Positions 51,589-62,312 are shown, counted from the first letter of the stretch. The stretch is 64,000 bases of DNA from an uncultured Porphyromonadaceae bacterium (GCA_947573485.1 CANPGB010000016.1:1-64000), one strand, 5' to 3'. A program made the numbers and translations. The notes: a model not told the origin generated them from the letters alone.

Positions 51589-52558
51589 AACCGGCTTCCG
51601 CACAGAGTTTTTTATCTTCGGCCACGGTTGAGCCGAGGGTGGTGAGGAGGTCGCCTACAATAGCGCCGTTGACTCCGGCGCGGAGTGCCTTGAGCTGTGT
51701 CTCGCGGCTCAGACGGGCACGGCCGCCGGCGAAACGTATCTGCACACGCGGGTGGGCAAAGCGGAAGAGCGCCACAGTGAGCAGCACCTCGTCCTCCGCA
51801 ATAAGCTCGGTGTCGGCCAAGGGGGTGCCGGGTATGGGGCAAAGAATATTTATGGGAATCGACACGGGTTCGGCCTTGCGGAGCTCAATGGCGAGCTCCA
51901 TGCGCTGGCGGCGCGTCTCTCCCATGCCTATGATACCGCCTGAGCATATCTCGAAGCCAATTTTGCGGGCTGCTTCTATGGTGGCGAGTTTATCGGCTAT
52001 GGTGTGGGTGGTGACGAGCGAGCCGAAATATGAGGGCGCCGTCTCGAGGTTGCAGTGGTAGCGGTGTACTCCGGCATCCCAAAGTTGCTGCAGCTCAGCT
52101 TCGTTGAGCAGCCCGAGCGATGCGCAGGTGTTGATATTGTCTTCTTCGGCCACTTCTTTGAGCAGAGTGCATACCTGTGCGAGAGCTTTGCCGCGCACGG
52201 CCTTGCCACTGCCTACGAGCGAGAAGCGCCCTATGCCGAAAGAGGCGTTGTAGCGCGCCACATGGCGTGCATGGTCGTGGTCTACAATATCGTAGGTCTC
52301 GCAGCCGGTGTTGTAGTGGGCCGATTGCGCGCACCACTTGCAATTCTCGGAGCATCGGCCCGAGCGTGCGTTCACTATCGAACAGGTATCGAATTTGCGG
52401 GGCACATATTTCTCGGTTATGCGGCAGGCGCCTTCTATTATGGCGTCTTTACCCTCGGCGCTGTCGATGGCAGCAAGGGCGTAAAGGGTATCGGGTTCGA
52501 GCGTTTCGCCCGCGAGCACACGCTCAAGGGCTTCGGCTACTATATTGAGGTCGTTCAT
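51578..52558 (-). CDS. bioB: biotin synthase
   Basis: NARSGRCSENCKWCAQSAHY radical SAM cluster, ICSGGIIGMGETRRQRMELA, PIPGTPL. Confidence 0.97.
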   Translation of the reverse strand: MNDLNIVAEALERVLAGETLEPDTLYALAAIDSAEGKDAIIEGACRITEKYVPRKFDTCSIVNARSGRCSENCKWCAQSAHYNTGCETYDIVDHDHARHVARYNASFGIGRFSLVGSGKAVRGKALAQVCTLLKEVAEEDNINTCASLGLLNEAELQQLWDAGVHRYHCNLETAPSYFGSLVTTHTIADKLATIEAARKIGFEICSGGIIGMGETRRQRMELAIELRKAEPVSIPINILCPIPGTPLADTELIAEDEVLLTVALFRFAHPRVQIRFAGGRARLSRETQLKALRAGVNGAIVGDLLTTLGSTVAEDKKLCAEAGYEF

Positions 52559-52616
52559 TGCGTTTGCTTTTAATTACGGCGCAAAGTTACTCAACATAAG
52601 CCGAACCTCCAAGGTA

Positions 52617-54845
52617 TCAGCCGAGAATATTCATTGCATCGGTCCAGCTGCTGTACACACGCCCGGCACCCTCGGGTGAGTCTACGATCCTGAGACCCTG
52701 CGCATTGGCCATTATGCGCAGAAGCTCGCCTATACTTGCCTTGGCCGCGAGCCGACGCAGCAAGGCAGTCACGGCTTCGGTGTCGAGCGAGCGCAAAGAG
52801 CGGCCGTCGAAAGGCATTTCGAGCCATATGATTTCGCCTGCCTCTACGTCGAGAACACCGAACACGAGGCCTTTGGAGAGGTCTTTGGCAGAAATTCGCA
52901 CCATGTGCGAGACTGTCGAGGGGTCGTAGGCGACACCCGTTGCGTCGCTCACCTCCATAGGGTTGGCAGAGTCCATCCACCCCACCATAAGGTTAGGCTG
53001 CAGCGAGCCGTCGGTATACGCATTGCAGGTGAAGGTCACATACTGCGCGCCGCCGCGGCGTAGTTCGTCGAGGTCGAGCTCTATATATTCGGCTGTTCCA
53101 ACCATATCGGGAATAAACTGAATATCACCGCTGTGGGTGGCTCCTGCGAGTGTAAGACTATAGTAAGCGCACTCGGCGACCCCGCCGTCGGCATAGGCAA
53201 TGCGGCAACTGAGGTCCATGTCGAGGTGTTGGGCAGGCAGCCCCTTGCCCCACTGCAGGAAGAGGCGCACGGCATTACCTTCGACCTTGAAGCGCTGGCC
53301 GGGGAGAGCCATATCGGTGTCACTCACGGTGTTGGAACGGTCGCCAAGGGGCACTGGCACGGCAAAAAGCTCGGGAGCGATATACACGGTAGCGCCTTTT
53401 TCGTGAGGCTGAGAGGCAAAGAAGGAGCTGAGCCCTTCGAGACACCCCCTCTTAACATCGGCTGCCATTTTTGAGCGGGCGTCCTCTGTGTAGAGGCTCA
53501 ATAGCTTATTGACAGGCACCTCAACGCGCACACCGCCGGGGAGCTCAACACGGCGGGTGTCGCCCTCGGGCTTGAAATATATGTCGGCGGCATTGGCAAG
53601 CGAGAGCAGCAGGCGCGGCGCGAGAGCAGGAGTCACGGTCTTGAAGCGGTCGAGGGTGACATCGGCACCAAACCACAGCATTGAAGCGAAAAGCGAGCGC
53701 GCGAAAAGGCCGGGGCGACTTTCGAGCATGGCAAAAAACTCCTCGGGATTGCGGCGCTCGCGGGCGGCGGCGAGGCGCCCCGCCCACACGTCGTAATCCT
53801 TGCGGTAGAAGCGGTCGAGAAGCTCGGCAAGTTTCCCGTAGCCGGGTTTACGGGCGAACTCGCTCAGGCGCAGGGCTCGGATAAAGCGCACCCACATCCC
53901 GCGCCGCGGATTCATAAGCTCGCACATAGCCTCGGTGCTGAGGCTCATGGAGTTGAGCAGCGAGGCATAGCGGCGGCATTCAGCGCGATCGTAGTAGAGT
54001 TTCAGTTTAAGGCGAGCCTCGGCAGCTTGCTCTGCGCGTGCCTCTTCGGTGCGGTAAGCACCGGCTTTGCGTGCCACAATGGCCGCAGGAGGTGTGATGC
54101 GCAGATTATCGGTATGGCGGTACCAAAGATAGCGGAGCAATATGGCCGGGTCGGGCAAAAGTGGTACCACTTTTTCAAACTCGCCACGGTCTTCGAGATA
54201 GGCGGCTATCATCAAAGTGTTATCTACAAGGATATTGCGGTCGAGTTGTGGCAAGCCGTAAGCTTTAAGGAGGGCAAGGAGCGTCACCCACTGGGTTGCG
54301 TTGAGTGGAAGAGGTGAATACACAAGACTGTCGCGCAGCTTTATGAAATCACTCTCTTGCCAGAGCGTCAGAACTTTAACGTGACTGCCCGTGCCTTTGT
54401 ACACTATTTTTGAAAGCTCGAATGGGGTGCCGCAGAAAGGGCAACCGTTGTAGCGCTCAAGCGGGAAAGTGCCGTCGGGTATGAAATGCCCGCAGGGCAA
54501 AACCGTTCCGGCCATATCGCCCGTAGGGAAAAGGTTAGCGAAGAGCGTCACTATATGGTCGAGGCGGCTCTCGCCCGTAGGTGTCTGCCATGCTTTGACC
54601 AGAGGCGCCCAGTTGAGGCCTATGCCATATACTTCATCGATGCAACGCACGACGTCGGCGAGCACCGTGGGGCTCACCGCATTGGCAGCTGCAAGGGCGT
54701 GGGAGTCAAGTTCATAACCTTTCTCAGCGAGCGACGCGGCAAAGGCTGCCGCCGGTGCGCCGAGTTCGCGTCTATCGGTAATTGGCACATCGCCGAGCCA
54801 CAGGGCGCCGTGGCGCAGGGCTATCTTTATGAGCTCGCTGTTCAT
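52617..54845 (-). CDS. large cytosolic protein with RING-like Cys/His motif and C-terminal TerD-like region (MXAN_6230/SCO0854-like)
   Basis: CGHFIPDGTFPLERYNGCPFCGTPF in N-terminal third; LFLQWGKGLPAQHLDMDLSCRIAYADGGVAECAYYSLTLAGATHSGDIQ resembles TerD. Confidence 0.65.
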   Translation of the reverse strand: MNSELIKIALRHGALWLGDVPITDRRELGAPAAAFAASLAEKGYELDSHALAAANAVSPTVLADVVRCIDEVYGIGLNWAPLVKAWQTPTGESRLDHIVTLFANLFPTGDMAGTVLPCGHFIPDGTFPLERYNGCPFCGTPFELSKIVYKGTGSHVKVLTLWQESDFIKLRDSLVYSPLPLNATQWVTLLALLKAYGLPQLDRNILVDNTLMIAAYLEDRGEFEKVVPLLPDPAILLRYLWYRHTDNLRITPPAAIVARKAGAYRTEEARAEQAAEARLKLKLYYDRAECRRYASLLNSMSLSTEAMCELMNPRRGMWVRFIRALRLSEFARKPGYGKLAELLDRFYRKDYDVWAGRLAAARERRNPEEFFAMLESRPGLFARSLFASMLWFGADVTLDRFKTVTPALAPRLLLSLANAADIYFKPEGDTRRVELPGGVRVEVPVNKLLSLYTEDARSKMAADVKRGCLEGLSSFFASQPHEKGATVYIAPELFAVPVPLGDRSNTVSDTDMALPGQRFKVEGNAVRLFLQWGKGLPAQHLDMDLSCRIAYADGGVAECAYYSLTLAGATHSGDIQFIPDMVGTAEYIELDLDELRRGGAQYVTFTCNAYTDGSLQPNLMVGWMDSANPMEVSDATGVAYDPSTVSHMVRISAKDLSKGLVFGVLDVEAGEIIWLEMPFDGRSLRSLDTEAVTALLRRLAAKASIGELLRIMANAQGLRIVDSPEGAGRVYSSWTDAMNILG

Positions 54846-54868
54846 GGTAAGGCAGAAAATAAAAAAAA

Positions 54869-54932
54869 AGCGCGGCAATCGGGCGGCTGAAAGCCTAATC
54901 AATGGTGTGGAAGTAAGCCGCCCTTGGCCGCG
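54869..54932 (-). terminator. long bulged terminator hairpin
   Basis: GCGCGGC-n4-GGGCGGCT...AGCCGCCC-n3-GCCGCGC next to an A8 tract at 54861-54868 (T tract on the minus strand). Confidence 0.75.
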
Positions 54933-54954
54933 CCGTATGAGGTAAAAGATATGT

Positions 54955-55707
54955 CTATTTCGTGTCGTCTTTCTCTATCTCGATAGAAACTTTACGCCAC
55001 AGAGGGTCGGGAATCAAGCGCCACAGCGCGGTCACAACCGCCCAACGCGAGTCTATAACGGCCACACGTTTGCCGCGCAGAATGGCTTTCTCGAGGCGTG
55101 GAGCCACATAGTCGATGCTCATTTCCAGCGGGTATGAGTTGCCGTTGAGCAGGGGTGTATCCACAAAGCCGGGGCGGATGTCGGTAATGGCTACGTTGAC
55201 GTGCTGCTGGTGGGCGAGCTGGTCGAGGGCCTGGAGATAGGTCCACTGGTAGCGCTTCGATGCCGAGTAGGTTGCCGATATGCCTATGCCCTTGGTGCCT
55301 GCCACCGAAGTTATCGCTGCAATATGGCCGCGGGTGACGTTGGCGGTATCTTTGTAGTACTTGTAGGCGGCGTTTACTATTGTGGTAAAGCCTATTACGT
55401 TGACGTCGAGAGTACGGCGGTCGAGGGCACGGTCGAGTTCGGGGTTTCGCCAGCCGCAACCGGCGGCATACAGCAGGTAATCCATACCGCCGAGGGTCTC
55501 TATAAGATTATAGAAGCGGTCGACGGCATCTTCGGCAGTGACATCGAGGGTTGTGTACTCTACCCTGCCGGGATATTGTTCCTTGAGTTTGCGCAGAGGC
55601 TCTTCGGTGCGTGCGGCCACGCCCACACGCCAGCCGAGGCGTGCGAAATCGGCGGCTACGCGCTGGCCCATGCCCGACGAAGCGCCTATTATTATAATTC
55701 TTTTCAT
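54955..55707 (-). CDS. SDR family oxidoreductase
   Basis: MKRIIIIGASSGMGQRVAADFARLGW; YSASKRYQW. Confidence 0.92.
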   Translation of the reverse strand: MKRIIIIGASSGMGQRVAADFARLGWRVGVAARTEEPLRKLKEQYPGRVEYTTLDVTAEDAVDRFYNLIETLGGMDYLLYAAGCGWRNPELDRALDRRTLDVNVIGFTTIVNAAYKYYKDTANVTRGHIAAITSVAGTKGIGISATYSASKRYQWTYLQALDQLAHQQHVNVAITDIRPGFVDTPLLNGNSYPLEMSIDYVAPRLEKAILRGKRVAVIDSRWAVVTALWRLIPDPLWRKVSIEIEKDDTK

Positions 55708-56642
55708 TGCTCTTGAGTGCTTGCTTGTTGCGGGGTGATTTCCCCTTCGCTTATAACATCGGCAGCCTTGGGCTTGTTCAGATGACCTAAACCGAAAGTA
55801 TATACGACAGAGAAAGAACCGTTGATTGTCGAGGAGCGGGCGCCGTAGCCGGGGATGTACCACGGGTCGCCGTAGCTGCACTTGCTGCTGTGGAGTATGG
55901 CCTGGTATTTCACCGTCCAACCCGCCGACAGCGGGCCCCAGAGCTTCACGCGCAGCCCGAGGCAGAACTCAAACCAGCCCACGGTGGCATGCTGCGCAGG
56001 TATGTTGAAAGTGGTGGTCTCGTGCCAGTAGGGTGAATTTACGGTAATATTATCCACGCTGAAACTGAAAGGCGAGAAACCGTAGCGCACTCCGGCAAAA
56101 AATGAGTAGTCGGGGTTGGAATTGTAGAGGAAATTGTAGTTGGCACCTACCCTGAAATAGAAACTCAGCGGCGAGCGGTAGGTGTAATTTCCACCCGAGG
56201 GTGTATGGTCGGCAAGACCGAGACCGGCCTCGAATACAGGCTTGTAGCGGTTGTGCAGCGAGAGCTCCACCCATGCGTCGGCAAGGCCATATTGCTGCCC
56301 GAAAGCGCGCATCAGTGGGTCCCACACATTAAGCCCGACGCTGAAAGCATCGAAAAGCGGGTATTCCATTTTGGGCACGCGCTTGATAAGGGTGGAGTCC
56401 ATCCACTCCTCACCCGTAATGGTGTCGACGTATACGGTCTGCCCCTTTTCGTTGAGGTAGCTCACCGAGTTGGCGCGGCGCTTGGCGTTGATGCGCGAGG
56501 TGTCGGAGGCGGTTTCGTTTACCGACTGCGTGGTAGTTGCCTGTGTTGTGACAGGCGTCATGCGCCTCTTGGTCTGCGCGCTCAGGGCGAAGGCCACAGT
56601 CAGCAGCAAGGCTGCGCATATTATGGCAAAGGAGCGTTTCAT
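55704..56642 (-). CDS. DUF6048-like putative outer-membrane protein
   Basis: Signal peptide; beta-barrel-like C-terminal two thirds; adjacent to DUF6452-like gene. Confidence 0.65.
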   Translation of the reverse strand: MKRSFAIICAALLLTVAFALSAQTKRRMTPVTTQATTTQSVNETASDTSRINAKRRANSVSYLNEKGQTVYVDTITGEEWMDSTLIKRVPKMEYPLFDAFSVGLNVWDPLMRAFGQQYGLADAWVELSLHNRYKPVFEAGLGLADHTPSGGNYTYRSPLSFYFRVGANYNFLYNSNPDYSFFAGVRYGFSPFSFSVDNITVNSPYWHETTTFNIPAQHATVGWFEFCLGLRVKLWGPLSAGWTVKYQAILHSSKCSYGDPWYIPGYGARSSTINGSFSVVYTFGLGHLNKPKAADVISEGEITPQQASTQEQ

Positions 56643-57160
56643 TGTTCAGGCTCCTCCTCTTCGTCGCCGGCCTCTGCCGTGCGGAAATATATGCTTATGC
56701 GCTCGATGTCTACGTTGGTAATCAGCGAGTCGGTTATCACCACAGAGTCAATGAGATGCGTGGTATAGCTCATGCGCGTGATATTGTAGTAGTACATTGC
56801 ACCGCACTCCTCCGAGGCAAAGAAAGGCTCGGAGGTATAGTCGAACACAATGGTATCGTTGTTGGCGGGGTCGTCGAGCCCTTCCTGGGTGTAGTGGAAG
56901 CACCAGGCCGTGCTCTGCTTTGTGGAGCGCATGGGCAGATAGAGCTGCGATGCCGAGGTTCCCGAGGCGAGGAGGAGCGAGTCGTTGGGCGCACCCACAC
57001 CGCTCACATCGAGGGCCGAGAGGGCTATGCTCTTGCCCGTGGCGCTGTCGTAGAAACCCGCAAGAGGGATGGCGCTCTGGTTGTCGAGGCAGCCCGAGGT
57101 ATTGCAGGCCGCCACAAGCAGGGCTGTGAGGCAAATAAATATGTATGTTGCTTTCTTCAC
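56639..57160 (-). CDS. DUF6452-like lipoprotein
   Basis: 173 aa; MKKATYIFICLTALLVAACNTSGCL. Confidence 0.65.
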   Translation of the reverse strand: MKKATYIFICLTALLVAACNTSGCLDNQSAIPLAGFYDSATGKSIALSALDVSGVGAPNDSLLLASGTSASQLYLPMRSTKQSTAWCFHYTQEGLDDPANNDTIVFDYTSEPFFASEECGAMYYYNITRMSYTTHLIDSVVITDSLITNVDIERISIYFRTAEAGDEEEEPEQ

Positions 57161-57681
57161 AGTTCGATGATATTGTCGTCGAGCCCGCGGCGCACCTTAG
57201 CCGGGATTTTGATTCCCTCGGCAGGGAATCCCAAAGGCATTATAGCCACAGGCACGAGTCCTTCGGGCAACCCGAGACCCTCAGCAAGGACTTCGGGCTT
57301 GAAGTTGCACACCCAGCATGTGCCCAGGCCGTGTGCCGAGGCAGCAAGGCAGAAGTGCTCGGTGGCAATGGCCACATCGATGTCGGTGTGGTTCTTATTG
57401 TCATCGGGGCGCACCCAGCCTTCAGCGGGCACTGCACACATTATTATATATAGGGGAGCCGATGCAAACCACTCGCGGTTGTAAGCCTGCTGCACGCAGC
57501 TGCGGCCTTGGGCGCTGCGCACAATGGCAAAGCGCCACGGCTGGCGGTTGCAGGCCGAGGGGGCGAGGCGGGCGTCGTCGAGCACGGCGCGAAGCAGGCT
57601 CTCGGGCACGGCTTCGGCCGAATATGCGCGGCACGAGTAGCGGGTGGCGCAGAGAGTGTCGAAAGTATTGTTTTCAGTCAT
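57157..57681 (-). CDS. nitroreductase family protein
   Basis: RYSCRAYSAEAVPESLLRAVLDDARLAPSACNRQPWRF; LGTCWVCNF. Confidence 0.93.
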   Translation of the reverse strand: MTENNTFDTLCATRYSCRAYSAEAVPESLLRAVLDDARLAPSACNRQPWRFAIVRSAQGRSCVQQAYNREWFASAPLYIIMCAVPAEGWVRPDDNKNHTDIDVAIATEHFCLAASAHGLGTCWVCNFKPEVLAEGLGLPEGLVPVAIMPLGFPAEGIKIPAKVRRGLDDNIIEL

Positions 57682-58657
57682 CGTTGCTATGTTTTACGTT
57701 TTCACCGAGCACTTCTTCAATCTCATACTCGTTACGTTTGGGCGAATTGCGCACCACAAGCTCGCCAACGAAACCGGCCAGGAAGAGCTGTGAGCCAAGG
57801 AGCATGAGCACCAGCGAGATATAGAAATAGGGCGAGTCGGTGACAAGGATATAGTGCGCGCCGGTGTGCATGTTGTAGAGCTTGGTGGCTCCTACCACAA
57901 TCACCGCCACGAGACCCAGGAAGAACATCAGACTGCCCAGTAGCCCGAAGAGGTGCATTGGCTTCTTGCCGAAGCGACCTGTGAACCACAGCGTGAGCAG
58001 GTCGAGGTAACCGTTCACAAAACGGTCGAGGCCGAATTTGGTTTTACCGTATTTGCGTGCCTGGTGCTTGACCACTTTCTCGCCTATGCGGTTGAAGCCG
58101 GCGAGTTTGGCAAGGTAAGGTATATAGCGGTGCATATCGCCGTACACCTCTATGTGCTTCACCACGGCATGACGGTAGGCTTTGAGGCCGCAGTTGAAGT
58201 CGTGGAGGTTGTGTATGCCGCTCACTCTGCGGGCTGTGGCATTGAAAAGCTTGGTGGGTATTGTTTTGGAGAGGGGGTCGTAGCGCTTCTGTTTATAGCC
58301 GCTCACAAGGTCGTAGCCCTCGTTCTTTATCATGCTGTAGAGAGCCGGAATCTCGTCGGGACTATCCTGAAGGTCGGCATCCATAGTTATCACCACATCG
58401 CCCTTGGCAAGGCGGAAGCCGGTGTTGAGGGCCGGCGACTTACCATAGTTGCGGCGGAACGAAACCCCGCGCACATGCTCGGGGTCGGCCTTGTGGAGGC
58501 CGTCGATCACGCTCCATGAGTCGTCGGTCGAGCCGTCGTTCACATATATCACCTCGTAGCTGAAGCCCTCGGCAGCCATTACACGCGCTATCCAGGCGTT
58601 GAGCTCGGGGAGCGACTCGGCCTCGTTATACAGAGGCACTACTACAGAAATATCCAT
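57674..58657 (-). CDS. glycosyltransferase family 2 (DPM1/ArnC-like)
   Basis: MDISVVVPLYNEAESLPEL...VVITMDADLQDSPDEI; two C-terminal TM helices. Confidence 0.94.
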   Translation of the reverse strand: MDISVVVPLYNEAESLPELNAWIARVMAAEGFSYEVIYVNDGSTDDSWSVIDGLHKADPEHVRGVSFRRNYGKSPALNTGFRLAKGDVVITMDADLQDSPDEIPALYSMIKNEGYDLVSGYKQKRYDPLSKTIPTKLFNATARRVSGIHNLHDFNCGLKAYRHAVVKHIEVYGDMHRYIPYLAKLAGFNRIGEKVVKHQARKYGKTKFGLDRFVNGYLDLLTLWFTGRFGKKPMHLFGLLGSLMFFLGLVAVIVVGATKLYNMHTGAHYILVTDSPYFYISLVLMLLGSQLFLAGFVGELVVRNSPKRNEYEIEEVLGENVKHSNDD

Positions 58658-59226
58658 TATATGTTATTCTCTTTAGCACGGGAAAGGCGGCTGTTCATAC
58701 TGTTGGCTTTCACGATGATAGCCGTGACAAGCGAGAGCACCGTGCCCGTGATTATGTTGAACGAAATGAGTTGTGCGGTGACATCGGCTGCCGTTGGCAT
58801 ACGCACGGCCACGGCACTCTCAAGGAGGTCGGCCATGCCTATGGCCTCATCGGTGCCCATTGCGCGGTAGGCCTCGATAGCTGCGCTCACAGTCTCGGCA
58901 ATGAAACCGGGCCACACAAAGCGGAGGCATACGTAGGCGAACACCCCCGGAAGCAATGTGCCGAGGAAAAAAGTGCCTATGCCTTCGGCCCATATCTCGG
59001 GGAAACCGAGTGTGCCGCCCGCTGCCTGATTGCTGCGGCGCAGCATGCGGTAGAATACCACCGGGAAGCACGCCGTGCCCGCAATGAGCAGAAGCACTGC
59101 CGCCGACAAGCGCGTGCTGAGACCGGCGCAGAGCACCAGCCCGCATATCATGAGCCCCACTATAAAGCCGTTTTCACCGGCACGGGCAAGTATTGGCCGC
59201 GGAGGAGGAGTTGGGTTGCCGTTCAT
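58657..59226 (-). CDS. DUF4199-domain membrane protein
   Basis: 189 aa, four TM helices, directly upstream of the GT2 gene. Confidence 0.7.
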   Translation of the reverse strand: MNGNPTPPPRPILARAGENGFIVGLMICGLVLCAGLSTRLSAAVLLLIAGTACFPVVFYRMLRRSNQAAGGTLGFPEIWAEGIGTFFLGTLLPGVFAYVCLRFVWPGFIAETVSAAIEAYRAMGTDEAIGMADLLESAVAVRMPTAADVTAQLISFNIITGTVLSLVTAIIVKANSMNSRLSRAKENNI

Positions 59227-59423
59227 TTTTATTTATCAGGTTTATTCAGACTACAAAATTACGCATTTTAATATAAACCGCAAAAACAGATTTGGCCCGG
59301 GAGCACATGCATTGGCTTCATATAAATGCGGGCAGGAGATAATATGAAGCACACGCCCCGCATATCAGACACCCTCGGCCGCATTTTCAACATTCTTTAA
59401 CTAAACGGTTGTAATTTCTTGCG

Positions 59424-59431
59424 TATCTTTG
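59424..59431 (+). promoter_or_regulatory. -7 element TATCTTTG upstream of M16 peptidase
   Basis: TAnnTTTG match 41 bp upstream of ATG 59472. Confidence 0.5.
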
Positions 59432-59471
59432 CGTCACATATAGCAAAGAAAAACCAACTATATTACATAAG

Positions 59472-62312
59472 ATGAAAAAACTGATTTTGCGCGGCATAGC
59501 AGCAGTGATAGCTGTGACAGCCGCATGGGCACCTGTAAAAGCTCAGGAGCCCGGGCAGATTCCGAGCCTCCCGCTCGACCCGGAAATCCGCACAGGCGTG
59601 CTTGACAATGGCATGACTTATTACGTCCGCCACAACGACACCCCCAAGGGCCAGGCCGATTTCTACATTGCCCAGAAAGTAGGTTCTATCCTTGAAGAAG
59701 ACCACCAGCGCGGTCTCGCCCACTTCCTCGAACACATGTGCTTCAATGGTACACAGAATTTCCCCGGCAAAGGCATCATCAACTGGCTTGAGACCAAAGG
59801 TGTGAAATTCGGCCAGAACCTCAACGCCTACACCGGCGTCGACGAGACCGTTTACAATATCTCGAACGTGCCCTGCGCCTCCAAAGCCGTGCAGGACTCC
59901 TGCCTCCTCATTCTCCACGACTGGTCGTGCGCCCTCACCCTCGACCCCGCTGAAATCGATGCCGAGCGCGGCGTTATCCACGAAGAGTGGCGCCAGAGCA
60001 TGGCCGGTCAGATGCGAGTTATCGAGCAGCTCCTCCCCACAATGTACCCCGACAGCCGCTACGGCTACCGCCTCCCCATTGGCACAATGGAGGTTGTCGA
60101 CAACTTCCCCCCGCAGGCGATCATCGACTACTACCACACATGGTATCGCCCCGACCAGCAGGGCATTATCGTAGTAGGCGACATCGATCCCGAATACATC
60201 GAGGGTAAAATCAAAGAGATGTTCTCGCCCATACCCATGCCCGAGAACGCACGCGAGCGCGAATACTTCGAGGTGGAGGAAACTCCCGGCACTATCTTCG
60301 CCCTTGGCGCCGACAAAGAAATCAAGTCGGCAGGCATAGAGATGCTCTTCAAGACAAACGCCATGAAGCTCCCCAAAGAGTACCGCAACACTGCCGCACA
60401 CTTCATGACCGAATACATGCGCCGCATGATTACGTCGATGCTCAACAACCGCCTTGCCGACCTCGCAAGCAAGCCCGAAACCGAATATGCACGTGCACGC
60501 GTGTCGATCGGCGACTACTTCCTTGCCAAGACCACAGGCGCCCTCGACCTCGACGTCGTAGCCAAGGATACCGACGTGGTTCCCGCCTTCCAGCAGGCTT
60601 ACCGCGAGCTTCTCCGTGCCGCACGCGGAGGCTTCACCGTGGGTGAATACGAGCGCGCCCGCGCCGAACTCCTCTCGGGCGTTGAAAAAGAATACAACGA
60701 GCGCGACCACCGCCAGAACGAGACCTTCTCACGCGGCCTCGTGCGCACCTTTGTCGACGGCGTGCCCTTCACCGACATGGCCACCTACAAGGCTATGTAC
60801 GACCAAATGGCCAACATGCTCCCCCTCGAGCAGCTCAACACCGTTCTCCCCCAAATGATTACCGAGGACAACCGCGTTGTTCTCGCCCTCATCCCCGAGG
60901 CCGAAGGCTACACCCTCCCCACCGAGGAAGGCCTCACCGCCGCTATCGAGGCTGTTGAGGCCGAAGAACTCGAGCCCTATAAGGACGAGATGCGCACCGA
61001 CCCCCTCATTCCCTCGCTCCCCGCTCCCGGCACCATTGCATCTACCTCGCACAACGCCGAGTGGGACGCCACCGAGTACGTGCTCTCCAACGGCGTGAAA
61101 GTGCTCGTGAAGCGCACATCGTTCAAGCCCGGCGAAATCTTCTTCGGCGCAATTGCCCAGGGTAACGCCCTCGCCGACATCGACCCCGCAAAGGCTTCGT
61201 CGGTGAAATTCCTCCCCGTGGCAATGATGAACGAGGCTTACTACGACTACTCAAACTCCGACCTCAAGAAGTACATCCAGGGCAAGCAGATTGAAATCGG
61301 TCTCAGCGCCGACGGCTACACCCGCTCGCTCCAGGGCCAGACAGTAGCCAAAGACCTCCCCACCGCTATGGAGCTCATCTACTCTCTCTTCACAGGCTTC
61401 AACCTCAAAGAAGATGAGTTCGAGGCTCGCCGCAGCGCCATCGCAGGTATCATCGCCAACCAGGAGACCGACCCCCAGTTCGTGTTCCAGAAGAGCTTCC
61501 TCAGCGTGCTCTTCGGCTCGCCCATGCGCCAGGCCATGTCGCTCGAAGATGTGAAAGCCGCCAACCGTGAAGACATCATCGCCATGGTTCACAACATGAC
61601 CGCCAACGCCGCCGACTACCTCTTCGTGTTCACCGGCGACATCGACGATGCCTCTTTCATACCCCTCATGGAGCAGTACATCGCCACTCTCCCCGCCGAC
61701 GCTGCAAAAGCAACCCGCAACTACACCGTCAACAAGGGCTTCGAGTTTGTGACAGGCACCGAGACCAACACCTTCACTACCCCGATGCAGACCCCGCAGA
61801 CATGGGTGCTCATAATCCTCAACGGCGACATGCCCTACAATGCCGAGAACAAAGCCCTCACCGAGGCAGCCGCACAGGTTCTCTCGAAGCGTCTGCTCAA
61901 CAAGATCCGCGAGGAAATGGGCGCCGTTTACTCTATCGGTGCCGCAGGCATGATGACCCGCACAGGTGAAAACAACACTATCTTCCAGATCGGTTTCCCC
62001 ATGAAACCCGAGATGAAAGATGAGGCTCTCGCCGAAATCAAGAACATTATCTGGAGCATGCCCACAACAGTGACAGCCGAAGAGGTTGCACCCGCTGTAG
62101 AGTTCATGCAGAAAGACATCAAAGAAAAACTCGAGAAGAACGAAGAGTGGGCCGAGTCGATGACCGCCACCTCTATCAACGGCGTGCAGACCTTCCTCAA
62201 CACCGCCGACGTTCTCCCCGGCATCACCGCCGAGAAGGTTCAGAAATTCATGCAGGATATTATCAATCAGGGCAACTACCGCGTGATTGTAGTAGACCCC
62301 GAAACTAAATAA
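59472..62312 (+). CDS. M16 family metallopeptidase (pitrilysin-like)
   Basis: HFLEHMCFNGTQNFPGKGI (HxxEH) and duplicated M16 domains. Confidence 0.95.
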   Translation: MKKLILRGIAAVIAVTAAWAPVKAQEPGQIPSLPLDPEIRTGVLDNGMTYYVRHNDTPKGQADFYIAQKVGSILEEDHQRGLAHFLEHMCFNGTQNFPGKGIINWLETKGVKFGQNLNAYTGVDETVYNISNVPCASKAVQDSCLLILHDWSCALTLDPAEIDAERGVIHEEWRQSMAGQMRVIEQLLPTMYPDSRYGYRLPIGTMEVVDNFPPQAIIDYYHTWYRPDQQGIIVVGDIDPEYIEGKIKEMFSPIPMPENAREREYFEVEETPGTIFALGADKEIKSAGIEMLFKTNAMKLPKEYRNTAAHFMTEYMRRMITSMLNNRLADLASKPETEYARARVSIGDYFLAKTTGALDLDVVAKDTDVVPAFQQAYRELLRAARGGFTVGEYERARAELLSGVEKEYNERDHRQNETFSRGLVRTFVDGVPFTDMATYKAMYDQMANMLPLEQLNTVLPQMITEDNRVVLALIPEAEGYTLPTEEGLTAAIEAVEAEELEPYKDEMRTDPLIPSLPAPGTIASTSHNAEWDATEYVLSNGVKVLVKRTSFKPGEIFFGAIAQGNALADIDPAKASSVKFLPVAMMNEAYYDYSNSDLKKYIQGKQIEIGLSADGYTRSLQGQTVAKDLPTAMELIYSLFTGFNLKEDEFEARRSAIAGIIANQETDPQFVFQKSFLSVLFGSPMRQAMSLEDVKAANREDIIAMVHNMTANAADYLFVFTGDIDDASFIPLMEQYIATLPADAAKATRNYTVNKGFEFVTGTETNTFTTPMQTPQTWVLIILNGDMPYNAENKALTEAAAQVLSKRLLNKIREEMGAVYSIGAAGMMTRTGENNTIFQIGFPMKPEMKDEALAEIKNIIWSMPTTVTAEEVAPAVEFMQKDIKEKLEKNEEWAESMTATSINGVQTFLNTADVLPGITAEKVQKFMQDIINQGNYRVIVVDPETK

